A DNA stretch of 64,000 nucleotides from assembly GCA_049724395.1 (NCBI GenBank), contig JAUGWO010000065.1, forward strand, positions 62,001 through 126,000, in the 5' to 3' direction. This document shows, piece after piece, positions 1 through 17,688 of the stretch (positions are counted from its first letter, which is position 1; each line of letters begins with the position of its first letter). The notes beneath the pieces were generated by a model that was given only the letters and a program-made list of their open reading frames with translations, searched no databases and was not told the origin of the DNA. This DNA comes from Spongospora subterranea f. sp. subterranea (taxonomy: Eukaryota > Endomyxa: Phytomyxea > Phytomyxea > Plasmodiophorida). A program made the position numbers and the translations under genes.

Positions 1-1232
1 TCGCTTTGAAAACCGGAAAATATCATAATATCTGGATTAGTGCTTATGCGTTGAAATCGTTCTTTCTAAAATGGTCGGAGGGATTAATGCAGACAATGAC
101 GTTTCCTAGCCAAGTTCATATTCCATGGTACGAGAGGCCATCTGAATTTATATTCTCAAGTGATATTGCAGAGGTATGAGAGTTTTGTGATAATGTACGG
201 TTTTGTTGTTGACACCTCTCTTTGTTTTATAGACGTTTTTCAGGAATATACGGTATTTGTTTTCTGTGCAATTGGTCAAAAGCGATAATCATGATTTATG
301 ATAAACAACTATTGATGGGGTTCTCCAAATAGGGTATGGTCGTGAATTGTAATTTCCTTTAAACAAGACGAATCGATCAATTGCGTTTCAGTACAGATAA
401 CAATTTCTCTTGCAGGTGGTTATGTCTCACCTCTAGAGACCTCTTCGATTCCACTTAGATACCTCACCGCATTACTCAATTTCACACCTGATTACATACT
501 CGATCCCATAAGAGAGAGAGAGAGTAGAGGTCTTGCGAAATGTCTGTGCAACTATGTGTTTCTGACGGTCATTGTGCCGAAAACGACCATGAAACCTACG
601 TTGATAAGCAAAATGAGGGATATATAACAGCCAAGCTTCGAGTATAAAGCGAGATATGGACTCATTCTCGCTGCGAGGATTCATTGGTTATGGACTAATA
701 ACAGGTTTAAGTTGATTAAAGAAAGGAGCACCATATGTATAAACGTAGTTAATTCTGGACCATTCACATTCAATGCGATTTACAACCCTTGCACTTGCGG
801 GTACGATAACGCAAAAATATCCTCTTTCAAATCCGAGCGATTTCGATTTACTTACAAATCAATTCTTTACGAAGCCAGCTTTTTTTTTCTCATTGTTTCA
901 ACACGGACGGAAGTGCCGAAGACCGATTCAAAATAAATCTAAATCACAGCCGCCACGATCGTCGTGCAAATGGAATGCGATGTACAAAGCACGGCACCAT
1001 GATATATTTTTAATTCGACCGCTAATCGGTCTGAACTTTGGAGCAAATGGGCGTGTACTCGGCCTCCGTCGTTGATAGCGCAACGCTTGTTTCACTTGAC
1101 ATCGTCGCCGAGGTTCATGTAAACTGGTGATACTTGTTCTCCGATATGACTTTCAGCTTCCCATGATATTGTTTCGGAGCCCAAGTAATATATGAGTCCA
1201 GTCGTCGACCTTCGATCCATGGTGGTCGAAAG
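1..1232. other. No gene recognised
   Basis: Several short open frames exist on both strands (longest about 100 codons, 773-1075) but none resembles a known family, none is joined to a neighbour by convincing splice sites and they overlap each other. A short AG dinucleotide run lies near 509-525. Since the next 900 bp are a dead retrotransposon, this may be decayed element sequence, but nothing in it shows that directly. Confidence 0.5.
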
Positions 1233-2163
1233 GTGACGTTTGATGAGGAAAACTGTCAACGGATTGACGAGAACGGTCAACTAATCATTGAGGGTGAGTT
1301 AGACGTCTACCCACTTGACGAAGACTCGTGTGGGGAGATTGCCAAGATCTCGATCACCACAACAGACAATGATATCATGTTATGGCACGATCGCTTTGGA
1401 CATCGCGACATTCAGGATATCAGATTGATGATGAAAGCCGATGGAAAAGACTGCAGTGACACCTGTTCTGCCGAATTCTGCGAACCATGTGCCATTGGAA
1501 AGGCGAAAAGAAAATCTTTTCCGAAAACGCGAAAACCCAAAATACAGGAAATATGTCCCGCCGAAAGAATTAGCAACCCGTTTTAAGTTCATCAAGTTAT
1601 TGAAGTCACTGTATGGGTTGACACAAGCGCCAAACGTGTGGCATAATTTCATAGAGAATTTTATTTGCAACAAATTATTGTTCACCAAAGTCAAGTCAGC
1701 GTCCTGTCTGTACGTCAAGAGATGTGGTGACCAGTTCGTTATAATGCCCCTGTATGTTGATGATCTGGTCTTCATTGGTCACAGAAGGTTGATTGATTAG
1801 ACAAAGGCCGAGCTGTTCAAGGAATTCACAATGAAAGGTCTGGGTCCTGTACAGCAATATTTAGGAATTCAGGTCTATGTTAAGGACAAACAGGTTTTCC
1901 TTACTCAAGAGATGTACATTGAAAACATTTTGAAATCTTGTGATATGGAACACTGCAAACCACAAGCCACACCAGCTGTTATAGGGCTTGTATTAAGTAA
2001 AGATATGGAGCCCAATACAGCCCAACATCAGTGCCAAGTTAGGAAGGAAGAAACAATCATAGGCTATAGAACAACAGTGGGGAGTTTACTCTGCCTGCTT
2101 CATACCCGACATGATATCGCCTATTCAGTCGGGCAACTTACAAGATTTGTACAAAACCCTCGG
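1233..2163 (+). mobile_element. Degenerate Ty1/copia retrotransposon fragment
   Basis: Three pieces of a copia-type polyprotein follow one another. Positions 1233-1586 encode a GAG-pre-integrase domain (LWHDRFGHRDIQ, with Cys residues of the zinc site in CEPCAIGKAKR). From about 1570 a different frame encodes the RVT_2 reverse transcriptase (SLYGLTQAPNVWH and the catalytic YVDDL). After an in-frame TAG at 1798-1800 the same frame resumes with the C-terminal RT region (LGIQVYV, then SVGQLTRFVQNP). The integrase core that normally separates the first two domains is absent, homology stops near 2163, and no LTRs or RNase H domain are seen. The element is therefore dead, carrying an internal deletion, a frame change, a nonsense codon and a 3' truncation. 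Confidence 0.88.
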
Positions 2164-2687
2164 TCCACAACACCAATGCAGACCTCCTGCGGCGACTTCA
2201 GACCGTCCCACGCCATCGTTTATTGCAACAACCGTACCAATGATCGCGACCTCCTGCTTGCCCCCCCTGAATCTGAACCATCTGTTGGTTTTCGGTTCCG
2301 AATTTTGTTGTCCTGGCTCGGACTAAAAGCCGGTTTCCTCAAATCCCGGTCGGCCGATAATTGCCAATCGCTCAGTAGGTTGCGTTTGTCGGGATGGAAC
2401 CCTAACAATGCGCGTTTAAACGTGGACGCTGTCCATGTTCCAATTTGCAAATGCAGCTGTGTGGTAATGAATTTTATGTGAGATATGGCGGCTCAGACCG
2501 TGAAAATAATGAATAATTGCCATAAATTGCTCCCCAGAGTGTCTGCTAACAGCGTCGATGCATCTCCACACCTTTGCTTAAATGTGAAAACGACAGCAAG
2601 CCTGCATTGGATACTATAGTCGATCAGATTGTCACGACGATGTTCTCAGGCGGAGTCGCGCTACGCTTGTTGGATCGAGATTACTAC

Positions 2688-3015
2688 GTACTGCAACAAA
2701 AAATTATCCCTCAACACATCTTGAGAGTTGCACATCCTGATAGACTGCAAGTTCCGAAAAAATTCTAACTTTCTCCTGAGCTTTTTTCGATCGAATATAT
2801 CGAAAGTTCATTGGCGCAACGATCACTCTTTCTGGTAAATCAATCTCTATTCTTGAGATTTGGCGACTTTAACCCCTGGAAATAATGGATTATGGCCATT
2901 GACTATTCGATCGAAAAAAAAGCTCAGGCGACAGTTAGAACTTTTTCTGAACTTGCAGTCTATCAGGATGTGCAACTTTCACGATGTGTTGAGGAATAAA
3001 TTTTTGTTGCAGTAC
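2688..3015. repeat. Long inverted repeat (foldback or MITE-like)
   Basis: An arm at 2688-2797 is matched in reverse complement by 2904-3015, with roughly ten mismatches or small indels over about 110 bp and a central spacer of about 106 bp. The outer ends begin GTACTGCAACAAAAA and the inner ends carry TTCGATCGAATA. No coding capacity is apparent. A hairpin with such long arms fits a foldback transposon or MITE; no clear target-site duplication is visible. Confidence 0.8.
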
Positions 3016-4445
3016 TGATTTACTCACATACCATATTTTGCCCTATGTCGGTGGCGCATTTTCATATTTTACCTTTTCACCCATGCAATTACATTTCAGT
3101 GTATCGGCGGCGCATTGTTCATATTTACCGACCAGTCCCTCGGCCTCTCCCGTCTTCAATGCGCCAAACTCTGCGTGATATGGCGCCAAGTCATGGCGCA
3201 AAGTTCTGTTTTCGCGCCAGCTTGCCGCCAAGACAGAAATGGTAATTTTGAAACATCTGCTATTCCGCGGAGTCCGTTTTGACATTTTGTTCCGGGAGTG
3301 AGAAAAACGAGTTGAAAAACGCGTCCGGTCCGTGAGCCTTTTTATTCAAAACTAGTACTAAAATCAGTAATTGTTCGGTAAACCGCTTACAACATAAACG
3401 CCCCTGATTGCGACCAGAACGGCCACATAGACCGAAACCACTTCGTCGTCGTTTTTCCAGATGAATCTCTCCGTGCCGAAGCTACAGGACCCAGCCGAGT
3501 GACTGACCCTTGAGGTCGTCCTCGAGCGGTAACTTGCTCTGGATTTGAAAGAAATTAGGTATCTCGTCAGCTTGTTAAAATCTTGCGCCTCTCTGAAAAA
3601 TCGCGCTGGCGATGAGGTGGAAACGCTTGGTATGTTGCCGCTAGTTCCGACAGAGCTCGGGCACCTCTGTGAACTAGTTTTATGGAGAAACTCTAACAAG
3701 AATGATCAATTCGGGGCTTTAGAACGGACGTTTGTCGTACCATTACTTGCATTATTAAGCAATGATCGTCATCAGACAGTTTTTTTCGTTTTTGTATTCC
3801 TTGTGAGCGTTGCGACGTGCATACTGTGAAATTTCTGGATTGGCGTCACCCCTCGACGCAGTTGATGGGTCAGCAGCGCATTCGATTTGTCAAAGTCGAT
3901 GTTGTGAGATGAGTGATTCACTGCGAAGCAAACTTGCTGTAAACATTTTCGAGGTCACCGGCGGATATCCGGATCCACGATTTTAGCGATGAGTTCATGC
4001 CCTCAACTCGAGAAGTTGCAGTATTCTCAAAGTGCAGAAACCATTATTGGCCTGAACTCTAGCAGACCATGGAGAGTTCATATCGGTCACCTTCTCATTG
4101 CCGGATACCTGTGCGGCCAAGCCTCTAAAAGTAATCAATGTCATACCGTTCATTTTTTCAAAAGCCCATATCTGGATAACTCCCATGATGACCGAAGCAA
4201 ACATGATGACTGAATTAAACAGGATGACTTTGGGTCGTCATATACTGTAATCTCAGAGCCCGACAAGCCGCCTTTATTCATGGTTGTAGACCTTGGAAGT
4301 ATGCGGCCAATGTCCTTATTTCAGAGTGTCCAAAACCGAATTTTGCAAAACAATTCGCGAGTAATCTGTTTAATGAAAAGAAATTGTTCGTTAAACGGTG
4401 TAAAACAGTTGAAATCGTAGTCTAAAATGGTGCCGTGCACACACG
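3016..4445. other. No confident gene
   Basis: Open frames at 3043-3285 (minus), 3364-3699 (minus) and 3545-3829 (plus) reach 80-111 codons, but they overlap on opposite strands, have no recognisable domain and no supporting splice signals. One on the minus strand (3043-3285) is charged and could be an exon of a lost gene. I cannot call a gene here. Confidence 0.45.
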
Positions 4446-4766
4446 TTAATCATTCGCTTTTAGTGCTCGTAATAAATGTCCGATTCGATATTGAAGTCGT
4501 TGGTTCTCGTCATTGAACTCCTGTAGACTCTGATCATGCGCGGCGTGACCTGCGACACACGACGTTGATTCCCTGTTAGCCGATAACGACTCCTTGACGA
4601 TATTTAGGTCCGACAATGTCTCCTCCTTGAACTTGATCAGGGCCGCCCTATCGACCTCCATCGCCGCCACCTGATACTCGAGCGATGTCACAGCCGCTTC
4701 GGCAACCTCGGTCCTCTTCTCCAGCAAAGCAACGCGTTCATTAACCGATCCATTTGGGTCCGCCAT
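4446..4766 (-). CDS. Small coiled-coil protein
   Basis: A single-exon frame of 106 residues starting MADPNGSVNERVALLEKR. Residues 8-65 have the heptad pattern of a coiled coil rich in Glu, Lys and Leu. The C-terminal 25 residues end in a leucine-zipper-like stretch, ENQRLQYRIGHLLRAL, whose spacing recalls the N-terminal zipper of animal arginyl-tRNA synthetase, though this is only a pattern match. Composition and codon use look like a real short protein. It lies 390 bp from the TLC-domain gene on the same strand. It could instead be a terminal exon of a larger gene. Function unknown. Confidence 0.55.
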   Translation of the reverse strand: MADPNGSVNERVALLEKRTEVAEAAVTSLEYQVAAMEVDRAALIKFKEETLSDLNIVKESLSANRESTSCVAGHAAHDQSLQEFNDENQRLQYRIGHLLRALKAND

Positions 4767-5156
4767 ATTGCTTTTAGCGAAAACCCCGTCGCCCTTGACA
4801 GAATTCAGTTTCCAAATATGCGCCGCATATCGTTGGACATCTGATCACCTTGGGCTTTCATTGATCCTTAAAACAGTGTGGTGTTTCCAGTACATTCAAG
4901 GTATATTATCGGTTCGTCATCAGAGCCTGATTCGATCCCATCTTTCAGTTTGATAGAAATGCTTTGTGTGAATTTTCTCGCTTTATTTCTGAAAAATTAA
5001 AGTGAAATTCAAGCAATGTAAAGCTTCACCAACATTGAAGGCATTACAATGAACACAAAGAAAGAACGAGCATGATTGATATCGTTTGCTCTGTCTTCAT
5101 CGACGGTATCCCAAATCAACGCTGTAAACTGGGATTGACGAGATAAAACTGGAAAT

Positions 5157-5933
5157 TTAATTGGATTTTGTTGCCGAGATCGCCCTCCGAATTTTCTGCG
5201 CAATCAGGAATCCCCAATACAGATTGAGAGAAGAAAAGAGGCCGGTCGCAACCAGGAATGCAGTCGGTACCAATACATGGGGATGGCGATCAAAACTGTA
5301 ACTTCTGTATGTCGCATGAAGATACGGGTGCGATGGTTGCAACGATAACAGTGGCAAAAAATCTATCCATACGTAGACGGTGGCGACAGATCCGAGCAAA
5401 ATCCGGACAACTATGAACACAATCGCGAAGAGCAATCGAACAACGTTTAGAGTACTACGCGATCCCCACTGAACAGATGTCATGAAATTTTGAAGGCTCA
5501 GGAACGGAGTACTAAGCTCGTACAACAAGAAAACCGTCGCCCAATACTGAGCGACTGGGGTTAATGCAGTTGTGATATATATGGCGAAAGAGAGACAATG
5601 ATGGAAGAGGGACACGATGTCACCTAGTCGATTCAAGCGCCTTGAAATATCCAAAATGTCATGTAGAAAGAAGCCGGCAGAGAATGCCAGCAGTATTGTA
5701 GCCGAATCATCACGCCCAAAAATTCGGTCGTCATGAATTTTGGAAGACCTGGATAGTAATACAATTGCGCTAAGTACTGCACATATTGCATGAACGGCCG
5801 ATGTGACACAGGCGCTTAGTTTCGCTGCTGTTGTCGTCTTGTTCATCCCATTTTGAATAAATATGACCTGCGACACTTTGGCGATCAACTCAAACGAAAC
5901 GGTTGACAATACCGCAACTGGGGTGTATTCCAT
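5157..5933 (-). CDS. TLC-domain membrane protein (TLCD4/TMEM56-like)
   Basis: An intronless frame of 258 residues with about six hydrophobic segments. The TRAM-LAG1-CLN8 signature is visible: FFLHDILD near the middle, then FHHCLSFAIYI, then YELSTPFLSLQNF, the last matching the E-x-S-T-P-F-L motif of the TLCD4/TMEM56 branch rather than the ceramide synthases. The first hydrophobic segment begins within 10 residues of the start and the C-terminus ends with a basic tail (KIRRAISATKSN). The length matches the family. Members are ER or Golgi multipass proteins linked to lipid handling; no enzymatic role can be assigned here. A short GC-rich palindrome (GGTCGACC repeats near 5945-5970) sits just upstream and could belong to its promoter. 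Confidence 0.85.
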   Translation of the reverse strand: MEYTPVAVLSTVSFELIAKVSQVIFIQNGMNKTTTAAKLSACVTSAVHAICAVLSAIVLLSRSSKIHDDRIFGRDDSATILLAFSAGFFLHDILDISRRLNRLGDIVSLFHHCLSFAIYITTALTPVAQYWATVFLLYELSTPFLSLQNFMTSVQWGSRSTLNVVRLLFAIVFIVVRILLGSVATVYVWIDFLPLLSLQPSHPYLHATYRSYSFDRHPHVLVPTAFLVATGLFSSLNLYWGFLIAQKIRRAISATKSN

Positions 5934-7284
5934 GATTCCCGAGGCGGTCGACCGAGCTGGTCGACCTTTTCCTGATCGTTCTGTAGCTAAAAAATCAATA
6001 GATAGTAAAATGGGTTGAGGAACCCCAGTCTCCCATGACAGAGCAGAGCAGAAACTTCATCCCCTGCTGGTGGGTTGACTCATCCGGGGTTTACCGTGTA
6101 CACTGTACGAAATCTTGTTCTGATTTCACTGCGGATTTCATGTTTTTCAAGGCGTTGCTTTGAACAATGAGAACCAAGGGCAATCTGAACTATTCCGTAA
6201 CATTCGAACGAATCGAATGCGTCATGAGTTTTTTATTTGACATGATTGCTCTCTCTCCTATCGGGTGACCTGTTGCCTTGAACCTATTGATGGGCGCCTT
6301 GAAACTCTTTCGATTTGTAGTTGTGCTGTCGCCGACGGACCCACGAAAAATGTTGTATCGGAGTTGCGCTAAAATATCCACTGCGGACTCCGTGACGCGC
6401 GGGATTCTAATCTCTGTCATTCTGCAGTGTTCCACTTTCGTATATGCCCGAAGCTGACCACCATCTAGACACGAATCGGTCGATGTAAATGAGAAGATCT
6501 CTTTATGGCGACTGTTTTCAAGTAAGTGCAGGAAGATGGAATGTCTTGCTATGATCCAATTGATGATAATTTCCAAACATTGTATTAGCTCTATCATATT
6601 ATTTTGATGAGACATTGGGATTCTGAACTTTGTCAACAATTTTTTCCCACAAACCTCTCCCACTTTTACTAAGTTGCTTGTGTGTTCGCTTGTAGATGTT
6701 TTTGCTCATCGGCATTTCATGTGGAATGCATCAAGCGATAACAATTCACTGAATTCTGAGCTCATTCTTGTCTGGCTTGTCGTGATAAGTACAAGTCAAT
6801 CGAATGGACCGTGATATTATTTAGATTCGTCACAACAACGTGAGTACACAATGGAACGTGCCTGTCTGTTTTATGATGATATATTCAACATCCGTATTAG
6901 CTCTATCATATTGTTTTGATGAGAAATTGAAATTAGCTGATTTTCTGCATCCACCTTCCTTCTCTTACTGACTTTCAAAATCTGACTCTCTTTATTGCTG
7001 TGCAGGTCCGTACCTTTCTTCACGACGATCAAGACTGTCGTCTCTGTTGTATAAGCATGGGATTTGGGGTTGATCATAACCCCCCAGAACCCAATGATTC
7101 CTGAATACGCATTGACACAGTAAGACGCCAACAACAATGAGTACATACATGCCATTTAGGTGAATGGGCAGAACCCATCTCGCCTTCGTTAGCAGATCGA
7201 ACTTGCTGCCAAATTGCTTCTCCAGCCATCGGATTGGCGATGCCTCACTTAGCCGCGGAATGAGAAAGGTATTCAATAACAACA
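5934..7284. other. Gene-free, repeat-bearing region
   Basis: No recognisable protein. A 36-bp sequence, GTATTAGCTCTATCATATT followed by TTTTGATGAGA, occurs at 6582-6617 and again with few changes at 6893-6928 on the same strand, a small direct duplication. The overlapping open frames on both strands (for example 6190-6663 and 6992-7474) look like shadows in decayed mobile DNA. Confidence 0.5.
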
Positions 7285-7384
7285 CGCCTGCCGAACATGT
7301 CGGCGGTGTTGCTTCAGTCAGTATCGAACCAGGCCTGCTGGACGACACCATTGTCAACAATGTTTTGGACATGTTCGGCAGGCG
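7285..7384. repeat. 17-bp perfect inverted repeat
   Basis: CGCCTGCCGAACATGTC at 7285-7301 is found exactly inverted at 7368-7384, with 66 bp between. It sits at the edge of non-LTR retrotransposon debris. It could be a tiny foldback insertion or part of the decayed element; nothing links it to a gene. Confidence 0.7.
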
Positions 7385-7559
7385 TCCTGTCAAATTGGAC
7401 AAATGCGGTGTTAGGACACGAATGACCCGATTGATGAATACAAGTGTCCCCAATGGACTTCTCCTGCCCTGCAAAGACGATGCTAATCATCCTCCGTCCA
7501 CACATCTCTCCGAGGTGCATGTCTCGTCGGGAGTGTCTTGAAATGCATCGGCCCTGTGT

Positions 7560-8040
7560 TAATTATTCCACATATGTTATCGGGCCCGATCGCCTTCTTC
7601 CATTTGAGCTTGAAAATTCTTGCCTCGATGCTTGTCGCGGAAAATGCCAGCTTCTCAACTTGACAACGCAGGACGTCGGCTTACGTGCGGCTTGGAAGTC
7701 TTCGGATGGCGTATCGTCAGATCGGATAAATAACTCGCGGTAGTGATCAGAGAATTGGGTCAGCGAGGGGCGACTACCTCCTTGCGCGTCGGCATCCCCA
7801 TCTTGAAGCGATTCCATCAGCGACTTGACTTTGCTGATCACATATCCGTCCGGCATCTCCTTCCATTTGAGCTTGAAAATTCTTGCCTCGATGCTTGTCG
7901 CGGAAAATGCCAGCTTCTCAACTTGATCAACGCAGGACATCGGCTTACGCTCGCTGGCCCAATTCTCTGATCACTACCGCGAGTTATTTACCCGATCTGA
8001 CGATACGCCATCCGAAGACTTCCAATCCGCACGTAAGCCG
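7560..8040 (-). mobile_element. Non-LTR (LINE-type) retrotransposon debris, rearranged
   Basis: On the minus strand, around 7660-7560, a frame reads ARIFKLKWKKAIGPDNICG, the motif that opens many LINE reverse-transcriptase domains. Further 5' on that strand is a linker-like stretch (SLTQFSDHYRELFIRSDD). The DNA is duplicated: 7597-7685 recurs in direct orientation at 7860-7949, while the adjoining 7677-7767 recurs inverted at 7950-8040. No intact frame survives. The direct-plus-inverted arrangement resembles the 5' inversions of twin-primed LINE insertions. Confidence 0.7.
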
Positions 8041-8491
8041 ACTCAAACAGACATTCAAGGCACTGATGTCCAGCTTTAAGCACCTTGAACGTATCTGAAT
8101 GGCTCACATCGTGTCCTCACTTTTGCAGGTTCGCCCACTTCATCGTCGACAAACAATGTTAACCGCGGGGTGTTTGATTGCCATCAGCCAGCAAGCAAAT
8201 ATTGCTGACTGAGATTGTACTCTGCTTCAGAATCAATAAATTTTTTGAACATGCTTTGTAAAGCTCGTTAAACATTTAGAGGGTGGATATATCTGGATTT
8301 AGATGGGCGTTGAACTCATGTAGATAGCCGATAGCGGTAACTTGATTTGGATGGGGAACTGACATTTTCGGAGTCCGTGTCGCAGACCGTTGAACGGTCG
8401 ATTGTGTGTAGCTTGTCGGCCAGCCCAGGCGTCATTCTGGAGTTTCCTCCAACAGGATCATGGTCCGCCTAATGAGGGGGTTTCTACTGCA

Positions 8492-8731
8492 ATGGTAAAG
8501 CAGCTGCTATCCATTGAATCTAATCCTAATTGCGATAATAGTGATATCGCGCTAAGAGAATTCCTCATCAACCTCCATAAAACTCAGACCTCGTTTATTC
8601 TGGAAATACTGGACGATGGCAACTTATTTGTAAAAGACAGCGAGGAAACAATCTCCTATCTACGTGATCAGATCACACTTTGGCATGACCAAAATTCGTT
8701 TGATGAGAACGATGACCAGTTCGACGAATAA
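8492..8731 (+). CDS. TFB5: TFIIH core subunit TFB5 (GTF2H5/TTDA)
   Basis: An intronless frame of 79 residues from ATG at 8492. Family features are in order: an N-terminal MVKQLLSIESNP in place of the usual M-V-x-x-x-K-G-x-L-x-x-C-D-P, then ALREFLINLH, then FILEILDDGNLFV (the conserved D-I/L-D-D-T-H-L/V-F-V strand), and a C-terminal helix ending near DQNSF. Length fits the family (about 70-72 residues) plus a short acidic tail. TFB5 stabilises p52/TFB2 and stimulates XPB in nucleotide excision repair and transcription initiation. An in-frame extension to 8390 exists but lies upstream of the family start and is probably 5' UTR. The usual N-terminal Lys-Gly is replaced here. Confidence 0.82.
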   Translation: MVKQLLSIESNPNCDNSDIALREFLINLHKTQTSFILEILDDGNLFVKDSEETISYLRDQITLWHDQNSFDENDDQFDE

Positions 8732-8940
8732 CGCGCAATCAAAGAATAATTTATATAGCGATCTTTGCAAGAGGATGAACGCCTTGTTTTCAAGAAAAAA
8801 AAACTTTTTGTTATGCAAATCAAAGCATTTACTTTCTATACACAGTTTCTGGAGAGTATTCAACAAAAGTGACCACTTAAGCGCCCCACTCAATGTTTTT
8901 TTTTGGAACTTTCTCCCTATTTAAGCGCTAAATCCAGAAA

Positions 8941-9230
8941 ATGAACCTCAGAGGTGATTATAGACGTAATCTGCTGAAGGTAGGTGGGAGGTCGGGTGTT
9001 TAATGATGACCGTACGCGATGCTTCTAGCACGCCAAATGCCCCTCAGAAAAATCCTCTGAAATTTCGGAAATCAAACCCGAACCTTGCCCGCTACCAACC
9101 GAAATACAGCAATAAAAAACCGCAGAGCTCTATTATGAAGGCGAATAGCGAATCTAAGAAAGCCGCAGACCGAGTAAAGCAGCGCATTGTTGATTGTCCA
9201 CCCCAGACCGATTATGGTCAATTACTGTAG
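8941..9230 (+). CDS. Possible small basic protein (hypothetical)
   Basis: Two splice-compatible pieces: 8941-8981 (ATG AACCTCAGAGG...) with a donor GTAGGT at 8982, and a second exon from about 9050 ending at TAG 9230, joining in frame to about 72 basic, Lys- and Asn-rich residues ending DCPPQTDYGQLL. The intron would be 68 bp. No family is recognised. The second exon could also be read from ATG 9003 without an intron. It may be a real short gene or a 5' leader of the RING gene that starts 30 bp downstream. Confidence 0.35.
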
Positions 9231-9260
9231 ATACACCAACTATCTTGACGCCAATACAGT

Positions 9261-10297
9261 ATGAATAGAGATTCGCGGAGGAGGAGGCGGACGTCGTCGT
9301 CGTCGCAATCGTCCGAAAACGACGTTAGGGAGCTTTCCCAGGCGGAAGTCGCCAGGCTTTCCAGCACAAACAACGCTGCAGCGGCCCGAGATCGACGACA
9401 ACAGCAGAGATTAGCGAGGGCGCTACGAAACGAGGACGCTGCTCGGGTGCATGTATTTTATGCGAAATTGGATGAGTTTCTCTTGCTGATATTCACCCAG
9501 GCGCTGTTGGACGCGGCGTCAGCCAACAGGGCATTGTCCTCCTCGTCTGCGAGCGGCAATAGTACTCGTATTCCGAGCTCCGGCGCTGTTCAGACCGACG
9601 AACTCCTGGCGCGATCCCTCCAAGAGAACGAGATGAACGCGCTTTGGACAGACTGGGCCAGCATAGCCGACAGGATGGCAGCGCCCCCGGTAAGGATGGT
9701 CGCTCCGATGCAGGCACGATCTCGGCGGGCCCGCCGCGGATCACGCTCTCCCTGGGTTCAAGCATTCGCTATGCGGAGGGCAGCCCTTTTGCAGGACAAT
9801 ATTGACAATTATAGTTACGATGTATGGAGAATCCATTACGATTTAGTTCAAGGAACATTGTATTACATTTGTTTTTTTCTGTAGGAGCTGTGGCAACTGA
9901 CCGAAAGGAACGGTGATGTGAGGACCAAAGGCGCACCAGATGCGACCATACGCCGCCTGCCGACTCATTCATACGCCGCAGCATGCGCAACATCGTCATC
10001 AAAACAAGAATACGTCCCTTCGTTAGCTTTACCGTAATCTTCGAACGTCTGCCCCGACCCTGACCGTTCATCTCTAGTTGCTCGATCTGTATGGAAGATT
10101 ACCTGAACAACGATCCTGTAAGGACCCTTCCATGTCTTCATTTATTCCATGTCGGATGTTCCGATAAGGTATTAGTGTTGCAATTTTTGTCGCCATTGTC
10201 GTCAGTTTCAAACGATCGTTATCAGTGGCTGAAAATCAATGCCTGTTGTCCGATATGCCGTATGAAGATCGACCAAAATCAAAACCATCCACCATAA
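9261..10297 (+). CDS. RING-H2 finger protein, probable E3 ubiquitin ligase
   Basis: Four exons: 9261-9821, 9885-10033, 10078-10168, 10226-10297 (introns 63, 44 and 57 bp), giving 290 residues with exact phase. The N-terminus is basic and Ser-rich (RDSRRRRRTSSSSQ), followed by an Arg- and Ala-rich region. Residues around 110-120 contain DELLARSLQENE, which looks like a ubiquitin-interacting motif. The C-terminus is a complete C3H2C3 RING: CSIC, then LPCLHLFHVGCSDKWLK, then CPICR, only rebuilt when introns 2 and 3 are removed. The last intron splits the domain between its sixth and seventh ligands. No membrane segment is seen, so a soluble RNF-type ligase is likely. Substrates cannot be inferred. 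Confidence 0.85.
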
Positions 10298-10506
10298 AAT
10301 CATCGATATCATCGTCAATTTTGCGATCCCTTGTCATCTGATAGATGCTGAGCGCCGTCGACGGTGGGCAATTGAACATTCGGGAGCTGATCGGTCCAAT
10401 GAGAAACGGAGTGCGTGGCGCATTCCTCAATCGACCCTGTGGTGAGGTTGGAGGGTGATTAACGCCAGGTCAAGTAGAGGGTTATCGAGCCATAGCTCCC
10501 CTCGCC
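10298..10506. other. Intergenic, RPB1 upstream region
   Basis: A gap of about 210 bp between the RING gene stop and the RPB1 start codon. No TATA-like box or other regulatory element stands out. Confidence 0.5.
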
Positions 10507-17333
<6,827 letters not shown>

Positions 17334-17688
17334 TGAAGGCGATTTTTTTATAAACAATATATTTAGTATAACAAAAGCAGATCTGATATTAATATCTGGT
17401 TCGCATTATAACTTGGCCACTTTGCCAAAGTCGCCGGTCAGCGTAAGCTGGGACCCCTACGAGTGTTGGCATATATCGTGTCTCGTAACTGAACATTCTA
17501 CCTGTGGTTCAAGAAGTCGTCACGGTTCAGATTTGATTCCACGCGCCTTTCAGCGTTTATTAATATCTGATTCCACTTAAATGAAGATATCTGAAACTCT
17601 TTCAAAGTGTCGCGTGTCTCAATTTTGTTGCTTCGCCATCAGGGGTTTCATTTGCAATTGTCATTGTAGGCCAGTTGGATAAGCAGTC
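17334..17688. other. Intergenic region between RPB1 and the first ABC transporter
   Basis: About 355 bp holding the RPB1 3' end and the transporter 5' region. No reading frame, repeat or clear promoter element is evident; short runs of TTAATATCTGATT recur near 17385 and 17557. Confidence 0.5.

Noticed and set aside
1380-1775. 131-codon minus-strand frame
   Set aside because: It is antisense to the copia reverse transcriptase and matches no family.
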